Assembly (NCBI GenBank): GCA_016707075.1
Contig: JADJII010000005.1
Location: 248,001-312,000, forward strand
Direction: 5' to 3'
DNA: 64,000 nt
DNA from: Egaibacter danicus
GTDB lineage: Bacteria; Pseudomonadota; Gammaproteobacteria; Burkholderiales; Burkholderiaceae_C
Shown here: positions 1 to 9,138 of the stretch, piece after piece
Numbering within the stretch: the first letter of the stretch is position 1
Layout: every line of letters starts with the position of its first letter
The notes under the pieces: model-generated
Seen by the model: the letters and a program-made list of their open reading frames with translations, nothing else
Told to the model about the DNA's origin: nothing
The model's database searches: none
Program-made: the position numbers and the translations under genes

Positions 1-467
1 CACCATAGACCGTTGGCCCACCTGACCAGGGCTGTCGCTGAAGGGCGACATAACGTGTGCCACCCAGAACCTGTTTGCGGATGCCTGCCTTGCTGCCATC
101 TGCGGCCCGGTCACCGATGCCGTTCTTGAAGCTGTCGTAGGAAGGGATATCCGGTTTCTCCAGGTCGTCCGACATCAGGAGCAAACGGCCGCTTGGGTCG
201 AACAGCCGGAAGTCAAACACGTCGTTGACCCTGCGCAGGTGCATCAGGCGCTCTCGTGCAACTGGCGTGAGTTGACCCGTGGAAAAAATGGAGTCGAGGC
301 TGGGTACGGTCTGGCTGAACAGCTGTGACCAGCGGATGGCAGACTGCTCGGCGTCCTGCTTCAGTTGGCGGCTCGATTCCTGTCGCGATATCCCGCCCAT
401 CACGACTAGGGTCAGGACAAAAACGGCGATCCAGATCAGGGCCGATTTCCAGTCAGCTTTCCTCATG
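1..467 (-). CDS. Membrane-anchored sensor/signalling protein, N-terminal part only (runs off the window)
   Basis: The frame is open from an ATG at 465-467 (minus strand) to the left edge, about 155 residues with no stop. The N-terminus MRKADWK is followed by one hydrophobic segment (roughly residues 9-27, ALIWIAVFVLTLVVMGGI), then a polar, probably periplasmic region containing RLFDPSGRLLLMSDD, which resembles the sensory strand of a PAS/Cache-like input domain. Such an N-terminus is typical of transmembrane GGDEF/EAL proteins or histidine kinases, but no catalytic domain lies inside the window, so the output function cannot be named. The gene is divergent from trpE. Confidence 0.6.
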
Positions 468-803
468 ACGAAGTCGGCGCCTCGTCGCGAATGTTGTTCA
501 TGTCTTGCAATCAGGGTTTCGCTTGTAGGAATTTTCGGCATCTGGCGTGCAAACTTAAGCCGGAAAAACGGGGTTTTCCGGCAGTCTTTTGTCTTTGCTA
601 CACTGTTGCCATGTTCATTCACCGCACGATCATCACGGGGTTTAGCGACCGGGGAGCCTGGCCCTGGCGTCAGCCATCCGTCGTGTGCCGTTGATTTGCA
701 CCAGTTGACTAACCGTCACTGAGTGCTTCGCGCCCCCCAATCCGGGGCATTGAATTGAATGAACGCCCTGCAGCAGCGGGGTGAGCGAGTGGAGGCTCTT
801 ACC
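468..803 (+). promoter_or_regulatory. Divergent intergenic region upstream of trpE
   Basis: No convincing gene is seen here. It holds a perfect 8-bp hairpin (CCGGAAAA/TTTTCCGG, 560-581), a possible -10 TACACT at 599-604, and a small frame 611-694 that ends in Trp-Pro-Trp codons. A GGAGG at 791-795 sits 8 nt before the TTG chosen as the trpE start. The promoter assignment is inference. Confidence 0.35.
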
Positions 804-2315
804 TTGATTACCGAACTTGAATTCAAAAGCCTGAGTGCGCAGGGCTTTAACCGCATTCCGCTGATGGCGGAAGCCTTTGCGGACCTGGAAACGCCCTTGT
901 CCCTGTACCTGAAGCTGGCGTTTTCCAAAGACGGCGGTAAATACAGCTTTTTGCTGGAGTCTGTGGTTGGCGGCGAGCGGTTTGGCCGCTACAGCTTTAT
1001 TGGTCTTCCGGCCAGAACCCTGGTGCGATCCAGCGGCTTTGGTGCCGATGCAATAACCGAAGTGGTGAAAGACGGCAAAGTGGTGGAGACATCACACCAG
1101 AATCCGCTGGATTTCATTGCTGACTATCAAAAGCGCTTCAAGGTTGCGCTGAGACCAGGCCTGCCGCGATTTTGTGGTGGCCTGGCCGGATATTTTGGTT
1201 ATGACACGGTGCGCTACATCGAAAAGAAGCTGGAGCAAACCTGCCCACCCGACACGCTGGGCTGCCCGGACATCCTGCTGTTGCAGTGTGAAGAGCTGGC
1301 GGTGATCGACAACCTGTCGGGCAAGCTGTACCTGATCGTCTATGCCGACCCTGGTCAGCCCGAGGCCTATGCGAACGCCAAAAAGCGCCTGCGGGATCTG
1401 CGGGAGCAGCTCAAGTACTCGGTGAGTGCGCCTGTCGTCAAGCCCACACAAACCTACCCGGCCGAGCGTGACTTTGCCAAGGCAGACTACATCGCGGCCG
1501 TGGAGCGCGCCAAGGAGATGATTGCTGGCGGTGACTTCATGCAGGTGCAGGTGGGGCAGCGCATCAAGAAGCGCTATACCGAGTCGCCGCTGTCGCTCTA
1601 CCGTGCGCTGCGCTCGCTGAACCCCAGCCCCTACATGTATTACTACCATTTTGGTGACTTTCATGTGGTAGGTGCATCGCCCGAGATTCTGGTTCGCCAG
1701 GAAATGATTCAGGCGGACGGGCAGACGGAGCAAAAAATCACCATTCGCCCGCTGGCGGGCACCAGACCGCGCGGTGCGACGCCGGAGAAAGACAAGGCGG
1801 CCGAGGCGGAGCTGATCAACGACCCCAAAGAGCGTGCCGAGCATGTGATGCTGATTGACCTGGCGCGCAATGACATTGGACGCATTGCCAAGATCGGTAC
1901 CGTGAAGGTCACCGAGGCTTTTGCCGTGGAGCGGTACAGCCATGTGATGCATATCGTGAGCAATGTTGAGGGTGCGTTGCTCGATGGCATGACCAGTATG
2001 GACGTTCTGAAAGCCACCTTCCCGGCCGGCACGCTGACCGGCGCGCCGAAGGTACATGCGATGGAAGTGATTGACCAGCTGGAGCCCACCAAGCGTGGTT
2101 TGTACGGTGGCGCTTGCGGTTACCTGAGCTTTGCGGGTGACATGGACGTGGCGATTGCCATCCGCACCGGCATCATCAAGGATCAGACGCTGTACGTGCA
2201 GGCGGCGGCCGGCGTGGTGGCCGACTCCGTGCCCGAGCTGGAGTGGAAAGAGACCGAGGCCAAGGCGCGGGCACTGCTGCGGGCGTCCGAGCTGGTTGAA
2301 GAAGGGCTGGAGTGA
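804..2315 (+). CDS. trpE: Anthranilate synthase component I
   Basis: TrpE converts chorismate to anthranilate, using ammonia delivered by TrpG, in the first committed step of tryptophan synthesis. The protein is about 503 residues. It has the N-terminal LLES motif used for tryptophan feedback binding (SFLLESVVGGERFGRYSF) and the C-terminal chorismate-binding domain with the TFPAGTLTGAPK motif. The frame stays open upstream to 759, but the family N-terminus (ITELEF) begins at the TTG at 804-806. That TTG has a textbook Shine-Dalgarno GGAGG at 791-795, so I place the start there. trpG follows after 3 nt, so the two subunits are probably co-translated. Confidence 0.95.
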   Translation: MITELEFKSLSAQGFNRIPLMAEAFADLETPLSLYLKLAFSKDGGKYSFLLESVVGGERFGRYSFIGLPARTLVRSSGFGADAITEVVKDGKVVETSHQNPLDFIADYQKRFKVALRPGLPRFCGGLAGYFGYDTVRYIEKKLEQTCPPDTLGCPDILLLQCEELAVIDNLSGKLYLIVYADPGQPEAYANAKKRLRDLREQLKYSVSAPVVKPTQTYPAERDFAKADYIAAVERAKEMIAGGDFMQVQVGQRIKKRYTESPLSLYRALRSLNPSPYMYYYHFGDFHVVGASPEILVRQEMIQADGQTEQKITIRPLAGTRPRGATPEKDKAAEAELINDPKERAEHVMLIDLARNDIGRIAKIGTVKVTEAFAVERYSHVMHIVSNVEGALLDGMTSMDVLKATFPAGTLTGAPKVHAMEVIDQLEPTKRGLYGGACGYLSFAGDMDVAIAIRTGIIKDQTLYVQAAAGVVADSVPELEWKETEAKARALLRASELVEEGLE

Positions 2316-2318
2316 ATC

Positions 2319-2906
2319 ATGAGTAAAAAAATCAAGCTCCTGATGATCGACAACTACGACAGCTTCACCTACAACATCGTCCAGTATTTTGGCGAGCTGG
2401 GCGCGGAAGTTGAAGTGTTCCGCAACGACGAAATCACCGTGGAAGGCATTGCGGCGCGCCAGCCGGACCGGCTGGTGGTGTCGCCCGGGCCGTGTTCACC
2501 TGCAGAAGCGGGCATTTCCGTAGCGGCTATCCAGCACTTCATGGGCAAGCTGCCGATTCTGGGTGTATGCCTGGGGCACCAGAGTATTGGCGCAGCGCTG
2601 GGCGGCAAGATCGTTCGCGCGCAGCAGCTGATGCACGGTAAAACCAGCGTCATCACCACCACGCAGGAGGGCGTTTTTGCGGGCTTGCCCAGGCAATTCA
2701 CCGTGAACCGGTACCATTCACTGGCGATTGAGCGCGCCAGCTGCCCGGCGGAGCTGGCCGTAACCGCGTGGACTGACGATGGTGAAATCATGGGGGTGCG
2801 TCACAAGTCCCTGCCGCAAACCGCACGGATGGAAGGTGTGCAGTTTCACCCCGAGTCGATTCTGACCGAGCACGGGCATGCCATACTGAAAAATTTCCTG
2901 CAGTAG
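2319..2906 (+). CDS. trpG: Anthranilate synthase component II (glutamine amidotransferase)
   Basis: TrpG hydrolyses glutamine and passes ammonia to TrpE. It is a 195-residue class I glutamine amidotransferase with the nucleophile Cys84 in GVCLGHQ, the oxyanion-loop region SPGPCSP, and the catalytic histidine in VQFHPESI. It follows trpE by 3 nt. The stop codon TAG is immediately followed by the first base of a dispersed repeat (2907). It could also serve as the PabA subunit of aminodeoxychorismate synthase, as many betaproteobacterial TrpG proteins may, but nothing in the sequence tests this. Confidence 0.95.
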   Translation: MSKKIKLLMIDNYDSFTYNIVQYFGELGAEVEVFRNDEITVEGIAARQPDRLVVSPGPCSPAEAGISVAAIQHFMGKLPILGVCLGHQSIGAALGGKIVRAQQLMHGKTSVITTTQEGVFAGLPRQFTVNRYHSLAIERASCPAELAVTAWTDDGEIMGVRHKSLPQTARMEGVQFHPESILTEHGHAILKNFLQ

Positions 2907-2963
2907 TTGCTATATATTTAATAGCTGGTTACGCATATTTCTAGAGGGTTAGAGGCCAAAATG
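2907..2963 (+). repeat. Dispersed element copy R1, filling the trpG-ltaE gap
   Basis: The element starts directly after the trpG stop and ends on the ltaE ATG. It has the left palindrome GCTATATATTTAATAGCT, then ACGCA, then GAGGGTTAGAGGCC and AAAATG. Its AGAGG (2951-2955) lies 5 nt before the ltaE start and probably acts as its Shine-Dalgarno sequence. Related copies are listed at 4390, 12024, 35114, 56452, 59670 and 61408. Confidence 0.8.
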
Positions 2964-4031
2964 ACCACTATTGTTGATCTGCGCAGTGATACCGTCACCC
3001 ACCCCACGCCCGCCATGCGGGAGGCGATGATGACGGCGCCGCTGGGCGACGATGTGTTTGGCGGCGACCCCAGTGTTAACGCCCTGCAGGACAAGCTGGC
3101 GGCAATGCTGGGTTTTGAAGCGGCGCTGTTTGTGCCCACCGGTACACAGAGCAATTTCTGCGGCATCCTGAGTCACTGCCAGCGGGGCGATGAATACATC
3201 GTGGGCCAATATGCCCACTGTTATCGCTGGGAAGGTGGCGGTGCGGCGGTGTTTGGCAGCGTGCAGCCGCAGCCGCTGGAGCATCAACCGGACGGTACGC
3301 TGTTGCTCTCAGACATAGCAGCTGCCATCAAACCCGACGATGCGCATTTCGCCCGCACCCGATTGCTGGCGCTGGAAAATACGCTGGGCGGCAAGCTGTT
3401 GTCGTTCGATTATGTGCAGCAAGCGACACAGCTGGCATTGGATAAAGGGTTGATGCGACACCTGGATGGAGCCCGACTGTTCAATGCGGCAGTGGCCCAG
3501 GCCTCGCAGGCTTCAGGAAAAAAACTGGCCCCAACTGCGCAAGCCGCGATTGCCGAGGCACGACGCATTGCCCAATGTTTTGACAGCGTTTCCGTGTGTC
3601 TGAGCAAAGGTCTGGGTGCACCGGTGGGCTCAGTCTTGTGCGGCAGCCGTGAATTCATCGCCCGCGCGCATCGCATCCGCAAAATGGCCGGTGGCGGCAT
3701 GCGTCAAGCGGGTGTGCTGGCCGCGGCAGGAACTTACGCGCTGGACCATCACGTGGCGCGGCTGGCCGATGACCACGCACTGGCGCAGCGGTTGGCCAGC
3801 GGCTTGCAGGGCATTGAAGGCCTGCAGGTGGAGCCGCCTCACACCAACATCGTGTTTGTCGATCTGGTGGGTGCCGCCAAGGCGCGCTCGGCCGATTTGA
3901 TGCCGTACCTGAAAGCGCGCGGCATCCTGGCCACGGGTCTGTACCGTCTGCGGTTTGTGACGCATCTGGATGTGGATGCAGCTGGAGTGGACCGGGCTAT
4001 TGCCGTCATCCGCGAATTCTTCTCGGCCTGA
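2961..4031 (+). CDS. ltaE: Low-specificity L-threonine aldolase
   Basis: This PLP-dependent, fold-type I aldolase cleaves L-threonine or L-allo-threonine to glycine and acetaldehyde. At 356 residues it has the usual family length. It opens with the hallmark VDLRSDTVTHPTPAMREAM, then DDVFGGDPSVN and a PTGTQSN phosphate-binding loop. The PLP lysine lies in SVCLSKGLGAPVGS, near residue 215. It sits between trpG and trpD, probably in the same transcript. Its ribosome-binding site appears to come from the repeat upstream. Apart from gene order, a link to tryptophan metabolism is not evident. Confidence 0.92.
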   Translation: MTTIVDLRSDTVTHPTPAMREAMMTAPLGDDVFGGDPSVNALQDKLAAMLGFEAALFVPTGTQSNFCGILSHCQRGDEYIVGQYAHCYRWEGGGAAVFGSVQPQPLEHQPDGTLLLSDIAAAIKPDDAHFARTRLLALENTLGGKLLSFDYVQQATQLALDKGLMRHLDGARLFNAAVAQASQASGKKLAPTAQAAIAEARRIAQCFDSVSVCLSKGLGAPVGSVLCGSREFIARAHRIRKMAGGGMRQAGVLAAAGTYALDHHVARLADDHALAQRLASGLQGIEGLQVEPPHTNIVFVDLVGAAKARSADLMPYLKARGILATGLYRLRFVTHLDVDAAGVDRAIAVIREFFSA

Positions 4032-4058
4032 CGATTCAATTTCTCAAGGAGCGAACCC

Positions 4059-4760
4059 ATGTTCAGCGGTATTGATCACATTGGCTTGTTCATTGCCGCG
4101 GGCCTGCTGCTGAACCTGACGCCCGGGCCGGACGTGCTCTACATCATCACCAGTGGTGTCAAGGCGGGCTGGCGCGCGGGGGCCGTGGCCGCGCTGGGCA
4201 TCACGGCAGGTTGTTTTGTGCACATCGCGGCAGCGGCGTTAGGGGTAAGTGCGCTGGTCGCCGCGTCTGCCACGGCCTTCTCGGTGCTGAAATGGCTGGG
4301 TGCCGCGTACCTGGTGTACGTGGGCTGGTCCATGCTGGGTATCCGGCGGAAGAAGTCAGGCCCCGTTGAATCTGGGGATGGATCAAAAATTGCTATTAAT
4401 TTAATAGCTAATGACGCAATATCGACGAGGGCTGAAGGCCAAAACAACCTTCGAAAAGTGTTCATGAAAGGCTTCTGGACCAATGTGCTGAACCCGAAGG
4501 TCGCGCTGTTCTTTCTGGCTTTCCTGCCGCAATTCATTTCACCCGCAGCAGAGCACAAAACCATCACGTTCCTCGTGCTGGGCCTGCTGTTCAACTTCAA
4601 CGGCCTGTGGATCAACTTCGGCTACGCGGCGCTGGGTGCTTTCATCTCGCAGCGCCTGGCCGTTATGCAGCGCGGCATGCAATGGCTGGAGCGTGTCGCC
4701 GGCGTCCTGTTCATCGGTTTCGGGCTGAAGCTGGCCCTATCTGACAATCCTGCTCAGTAA
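4059..4760 (+). CDS. LysE/RhtB-family amino-acid exporter carrying an in-frame repeat insertion
   Basis: This is an inner-membrane exporter of the LysE/RhtB type: 233 residues, about six hydrophobic segments, and the family signature NLTPGPDVLYI near the N-terminus. The substrate cannot be read from sequence. RhtB proteins export threonine or homoserine, and the neighbouring threonine aldolase is suggestive only. Residues 111-129 (IAINLIANDAISTRAEGQN) are entirely encoded by a dispersed repeat and fall in the loop between the third and fourth hydrophobic segments, where extra length is most easily tolerated. A good Shine-Dalgarno (AAGGAG) precedes the ATG. Confidence 0.88.
   Translation: MFSGIDHIGLFIAAGLLLNLTPGPDVLYIITSGVKAGWRAGAVAALGITAGCFVHIAAAALGVSALVAASATAFSVLKWLGAAYLVYVGWSMLGIRRKKSGPVESGDGSKIAINLIANDAISTRAEGQNNLRKVFMKGFWTNVLNPKVALFFLAFLPQFISPAAEHKTITFLVLGLLFNFNGLWINFGYAALGAFISQRLAVMQRGMQWLERVAGVLFIGFGLKLALSDNPAQ
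4390..4444 (+). repeat. Dispersed element copy R2, in frame inside the LysE-type gene
   Basis: The left palindrome GCTATTAATTTAATAGCT has perfect 8-nt arms (GCTATTAA/TTAATAGC) around one base. It is followed by GACGCA, CGACGAGGGCT and GAAGGCCAAAAC. It is read in the frame GCT-ATT-AAT-TTA-ATA-GCT (A-I-N-L-I-A), the only sense frame of the palindrome without a stop. Confidence 0.85.
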
Positions 4761-4786
4761 AAAAATCTTTCTGGAGATACTTCATC

Positions 4787-5827
4787 ATGCCCAACACCAA
4801 CAAGATCAGCCCTCAGGAAGCGCTGCTTCGCACCATCGAGCACCGCGAGATTTTTCACGACGAGATGCTGCATATCGTGCGGCTCATCATGAGCGGCGAG
4901 TTGTCGCCCGTGATGATGGCCGCGTTGATCACCGGCCTGCGTGTCAAGAAGGAAACGATTGGCGAAATCACCGCTGCGGCCCAGGTGATGCGCGAGTTTT
5001 CCACCAAGGTGCATGTGGCGGACAAGACGCATCTGGTGGACATTGTGGGCACGGGAGGCGATGGCTCACACACCTTCAATATTTCAACCTGTTCGATGTT
5101 CGTGGCCGCGGCGGCGGGCGCCAAGGTCAGCAAACACGGCGGGCGCAGCGTCAGCAGCAAAAGTGGCAGTGCGGATGTGATGGAGTCGCTGGGCGTCAAC
5201 ATCAACCTGTCGCCCGAGCGGATTGCCCAATGCATTGCCGACGTGGGTGTGGGGTTCATGTTTGCGCCTAACCACCACCCGGCCATGAAAAACGTGGCGC
5301 CAGTGCGCAAGGAACTGGGCATCAAGACCATCTTCAACCTGCTGGGGCCGCTGACCAACCCGGCCAGTGCACCGAACATCTTGATGGGCGTGTTTCACCC
5401 TGATCTGGTGGGCATTCAGGTGCGGGCGCTACAGCGCCTGGGTGCTGAACATGCTGTGGTGGTGTATGGCAAGGATGGTATGGACGAAGTGAGCCTGGGC
5501 GCGGCCACGCTGGTGGGCGAACTGAAAAACGGTGAGATCACCGAGTTTGAGATTCACCCCGAAGACTTTGGCATGGTGATGGCCAGCAACCGTGCGTTGA
5601 AAGTGGAAACACCTGAGCAATCCAAAGCCATGCTGCTGGGTGTGCTGGACAATACACCCGGTGCTGCCAAAGATATTGTGGTGCTCAATGCGGGTGTGGC
5701 GCTGTATGCAGCCAATGTGACGGACACGATGAAAGCTGGTGTGGATAAAGCGCAGGCAGCTATTGAATCAGGAGCGGCCAAGGCGAAACTGGCGCAGCTG
5801 GTGGCTGCATCCCAGGCTACTGCGTAG
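4787..5827 (+). CDS. trpD: Anthranilate phosphoribosyltransferase
   Basis: TrpD transfers the phosphoribosyl group of PRPP to anthranilate, the second step of tryptophan synthesis. It has 346 residues, the usual length. The PRPP-binding glycine-rich motif DIVGTGGDGSHTFNIST is followed by SKHGGRSVSSKSGSADVMESLG and the conserved GVGFMFAPNHHPAMK and GPLTNPA motifs. It follows the exporter gene by 26 nt with a GGAG Shine-Dalgarno and is probably in the same operon as trpE and trpG. The next gene on this strand, trpC, is separated by four genes on the opposite strand. Confidence 0.95.
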   Translation: MPNTNKISPQEALLRTIEHREIFHDEMLHIVRLIMSGELSPVMMAALITGLRVKKETIGEITAAAQVMREFSTKVHVADKTHLVDIVGTGGDGSHTFNISTCSMFVAAAAGAKVSKHGGRSVSSKSGSADVMESLGVNINLSPERIAQCIADVGVGFMFAPNHHPAMKNVAPVRKELGIKTIFNLLGPLTNPASAPNILMGVFHPDLVGIQVRALQRLGAEHAVVVYGKDGMDEVSLGAATLVGELKNGEITEFEIHPEDFGMVMASNRALKVETPEQSKAMLLGVLDNTPGAAKDIVVLNAGVALYAANVTDTMKAGVDKAQAAIESGAAKAKLAQLVAASQATA

Positions 5828-6895
5828 TCAGGCCCGAACCACTGCGCCAGCCCGTGAATCCAAGCCGATGTAAAGCGGCTCGTTGGGCGCCAAATTGCGG
5901 TCTACATCCGCGTCGATGATCAACATGTCACCAAACTCGGTTTGTACGTTGTGCTCCAGGTGGGTTCCCAGATAGGCGGTCTTGAGCAGTGTGCCCTTGA
6001 TGGACGGCGTTGAGGGTGCATCACGGTGCAAGGTCAGGCGCTGGGGCCGTACTGCAAACAGCGCGGGGCCACTGACGTTGCTGGCGTGCAGGGGCAGGCG
6101 CAAACTGCCTGCGACAAATACCTGGCCAGTGCCGTCCTGCACCACTTCACCCGTGATCAGGTTGGCGTCACCAATGAAGTCTGCCAGAAAGCGGTCGGCG
6201 GGGCGCTCATACAGTTCGCGCGGTGTGCCAATCTGCGCGATACGGGCATTGGACATCACGATCACACGGTCTGACACGGCCAGTGCTTCTGACTGATCGT
6301 GGGTCACATACACCACGGTCAAACCCAGCGACTGCTGCAGGTTTCGAATGTCGTCGCGCACCTTGCGTCGCAGTTTGGCGTCCAGGTTGGACAAGGGCTC
6401 GTCAAACAACAGCACTTGCGGCTCCAGCACCAGGGCCCGTGCGACAGCTACGCGTTGTTGCTGCCCACCAGACAGCTCTGACGGCAGTCGCAGCTCCAGC
6501 CCCGCCAGGCCCACCAGCTCCAGCTTGGCTTTCGCCTGCTCATGGGCTGGCGCTTTTCGCATACCGCCCGCCTGCAGGCCATACGCGACGTTGTCAATCA
6601 CATTCAGGTGCGGAAACAGCGCGTAAGACTGGAACACCATGCTCACATCGCGCTCTGACGCCGCCAGCCGCGTGACGTCTTTGCCGCCAATCAGCACGCG
6701 ACCGCTGGACGCTGAATCCAGCCCGGCAATCATGCGCAGAGTCGTGGTTTTGCCACAGCCGGATGGCCCCAGCAACGTGACCAGAGTCCCGGCTTCCACA
6801 GTGAAGCTCACCGAATCAACAGCGGTGAAGTTGCCAAATACCTTGCTGACGTTTTCGAACACCACATTGGCTGCATTTGCCGATTTCGCTGCCAT
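5828..6895 (-). CDS. ABC transporter ATP-binding protein (ferric iron / FbpC-PotA type)
   Basis: This cytoplasmic ATPase probably energises the permease encoded just upstream. It has 355 residues: a nucleotide-binding domain with Walker A GPSGCGKTT, signature LSGGQQQR, Walker B VLLFDEPLSNLD and switch histidine in VTHDQSEA, then a C-terminal TOBE-like regulatory domain with FAVRPQRLTLH. This CUT1/FbpC/PotA form fits ferric-iron, spermidine or sulfate systems. The partner binding protein points to iron. Its start overlaps the permease stop by 1 nt, so the genes are translationally coupled. It converges with trpD, whose stop is at 5827. Confidence 0.9.
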   Translation of the reverse strand: MAAKSANAANVVFENVSKVFGNFTAVDSVSFTVEAGTLVTLLGPSGCGKTTTLRMIAGLDSASSGRVLIGGKDVTRLAASERDVSMVFQSYALFPHLNVIDNVAYGLQAGGMRKAPAHEQAKAKLELVGLAGLELRLPSELSGGQQQRVAVARALVLEPQVLLFDEPLSNLDAKLRRKVRDDIRNLQQSLGLTVVYVTHDQSEALAVSDRVIVMSNARIAQIGTPRELYERPADRFLADFIGDANLITGEVVQDGTGQVFVAGSLRLPLHASNVSGPALFAVRPQRLTLHRDAPSTPSIKGTLLKTAYLGTHLEHNVQTEFGDMLIIDADVDRNLAPNEPLYIGLDSRAGAVVRA

Positions 6896-9102
6896 TAATG
6901 GGCTCCCGGAATGAGGTCGGTTGTACTGCCGGAGCGACGCCCCAGCTTGCGCTCGCCCACGCCGAGCTTGATCAGGCCAATGACGAGTAGCATGAAGATG
7001 ATCAAGAGGGTGGAGTAGGCAATGGCCAGCGCGTACTCACCTACTTCCACGCGGCCCACTATATACGCGGTCGCCATGTTGTATTCGGCGCTTACCAGGA
7101 AGATGACTGCACTGACCGCCGTCATGGCATGCACAAAACTGAACACCAGCGTGGCCACAATGGCTGGCCGCAGCAATGGCAGGATGATGCGGCGCAAGGT
7201 GTAGGCGCTGCCCGCCCGCAGTGTGAGCGAGGCTTCGTCCAGGCTTTTGTCCAGTTGGCTCAGTGCCGCCAGTCCGGCGCGCACACCCACGGGCATGTTG
7301 CGGAAAATAAAACAAATGACCAGAATCAGCCCGGTGCCCGTCAGCTCGAATGGAGGCACGTTGAACGCCACGATGTAGGCAATGCCGATGACTGTGCCGG
7401 GGATGGCAAAGCTCAGCATGGTCATGAACTCGAAGCTGCGCCGACCTACAAATTGCTGGCGTGCAATCACATAGGCGGTGAGCAGCCCGATGATGGTGGT
7501 CAGCGGTGCGGCAATGCCGGAGACCATGACGGTTGTAAAAAAGCTGTCCCAGGCCGAGCCAGTCCAGTTGATACCGCGCTCACCCCACTCCACCAGGAAG
7601 CCGGTGCGGAAGTGTGCGAGTGTCGGCTCGAAATTGCCGCGGCCAATGTCATAGACAAAGCCGCCGATCAGAATCAGCAGGTACAAAACAGCGGTGAAAA
7701 ATGCCCATGGCAGGGCGGTGGCGTAGCACAGCGCTGAAACGCGTTTGGGCAGCGGCGTGGGCAGACCGGCGTCACCCTTGCCGGTGACGGTGACATACGA
7801 GGCCCGACCCAGCCAGCGCTGTTGTAACCAGAAAGCGCCCAGCGTGAAAGTCAGCAGGATCAACGCCAGTGTTGCGGCCCGGCCAGGGTCATTTTGCGCA
7901 CCCGCCACAGCAAAGAAGATCTTGGTAGACAACACTTCAAAGTTGCCGCCGAGCACCAGCGGGTTGCCAAAGTCAGCAAGACTTTCCACAAAACCTAGCA
8001 GGCAGGTATTGGCAATACCGGGGCGTAACAGTGGCCAGGTGACGGTCTTGAATGTGTGCCAATGTGTAGCGCGCAGAGTCTGCGATGCTTCTTCCAGCGT
8101 GGGGCTCACACCTTGAATCACGCCCAGCATGATCATGAAAGCCAGTGGTGTCTGCGACAGCATCTGTGAAATCAGTACACCTGGCAGGCCGTAGATCCAG
8201 CGTGATGGCTCAATGCCGAACAGTGTCTCCATCCACACGGTCACCATACCGGTTCGGCCAAACAACACGACCAGGGACAAAGCAATCACGAACGGTGGCG
8301 TGATGATGGGCAGGATGGACATGACCTGCAGGCTTTTGCGCCAGCGAAAACCCGAGCGCAGGGCCAGTAGCGCAAATGCCAGGCCGAGCAACGTGCTGAG
8401 TACGCCTGCCAACACGGCCAGCAACAGGGAGTTCCACGCCACACCACACGAGGTGCCACCGGCAAGGCAACCCAAACCCCAGATGTCAGAGGCGGTCAGG
8501 CGCTCCCACGTCAGCGCCAGGTCCAGATGTCCCGTTGGCCCGGTAAAGGCAGACACCAGCACACGGGCAACAGGGAAGAATACGAACAGGGCGACCAGCA
8601 AGCCGATGGTCCAGACCGATCCGGAGACAAAGCCGTCGCCGCGAAACTTGCCCATTGCAGCGATGCCCTGGGAAAACAACACGGTGAATAGGCCCAGCGC
8701 GAGAAATCCACCCCAGCCCAAGCCGGGTTGGCCTTCTGATACGGTTCCAAAAACCGAGAACCACGCCCAGTCCAACCCGCGCATGCCAACTGCAAACCCC
8801 TGAAGCAGGATCCAGGTCAGGCCAAACAGAGCCCCGACTGTAATGACTCTGCCGTGCCATACGGATGTACGGTGCAGTCGCCAGCCAGCCAGTACAGCGA
8901 GCCACCCCATCAGGGGCGGCGCCAGCCACCAACGCCCCGAACTGAAGGCCAGCGACAGGGCTGATCCTTCAACACGCTCGCCGTACCAGGGTAGAGCGGC
9001 AAGCGCCAATATCCCCAGTGCCAGCAGCGCGGGCATGGTGTAGTTAGTCCGCGCAGCCAGTGCTGCCACTGGCTGCGCGGAAGGTTGACTCTTGGAATTC
9101 AA
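6895..9102 (-). CDS. ABC transporter permease, fused two-domain FbpB type
   Basis: This inner-membrane permease has 735 residues and two copies of the binding-protein-dependent permease fold in one chain. The two EAA-like coupling motifs (EEASQTLRATHWHTFKTVTWPLLRPG and DEASLTLRAGSAYTLRRIILPLLRPA) lie about 300 residues apart. Such fusions are typical of FbpB-type ferric-iron permeases. Extra hydrophobic segments precede the first domain. The first available start is a TTG at 9102 with no clear Shine-Dalgarno, so the true start may be downstream. It lies between the binding-protein and ATPase genes. Confidence 0.9.
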   Translation of the reverse strand: MNSKSQPSAQPVAALAARTNYTMPALLALGILALAALPWYGERVEGSALSLAFSSGRWWLAPPLMGWLAVLAGWRLHRTSVWHGRVITVGALFGLTWILLQGFAVGMRGLDWAWFSVFGTVSEGQPGLGWGGFLALGLFTVLFSQGIAAMGKFRGDGFVSGSVWTIGLLVALFVFFPVARVLVSAFTGPTGHLDLALTWERLTASDIWGLGCLAGGTSCGVAWNSLLLAVLAGVLSTLLGLAFALLALRSGFRWRKSLQVMSILPIITPPFVIALSLVVLFGRTGMVTVWMETLFGIEPSRWIYGLPGVLISQMLSQTPLAFMIMLGVIQGVSPTLEEASQTLRATHWHTFKTVTWPLLRPGIANTCLLGFVESLADFGNPLVLGGNFEVLSTKIFFAVAGAQNDPGRAATLALILLTFTLGAFWLQQRWLGRASYVTVTGKGDAGLPTPLPKRVSALCYATALPWAFFTAVLYLLILIGGFVYDIGRGNFEPTLAHFRTGFLVEWGERGINWTGSAWDSFFTTVMVSGIAAPLTTIIGLLTAYVIARQQFVGRRSFEFMTMLSFAIPGTVIGIAYIVAFNVPPFELTGTGLILVICFIFRNMPVGVRAGLAALSQLDKSLDEASLTLRAGSAYTLRRIILPLLRPAIVATLVFSFVHAMTAVSAVIFLVSAEYNMATAYIVGRVEVGEYALAIAYSTLLIIFMLLVIGLIKLGVGERKLGRRSGSTTDLIPGAH

Positions 9103-9138
9103 ATCAGGCGGGCTCGGGAACGTTCAGCAGTAGCTTCT

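Noticed and set aside
611..694. A small ORF before trpE as a definite trpL attenuator
   Set aside because: It has the Trp-Pro-Trp codons but no terminator with a U-run, so it is kept only as a weak observation.
5736..5790. A GCAGGCAGCTATTGAATCAGGAGC stretch at the end of trpD (shown here only as a short match) resembling the dispersed element
   Set aside because: It would be antisense, matches only about 13 of 18 palindrome positions, has no right half, and the encoded residues are ordinary TrpD sequence.
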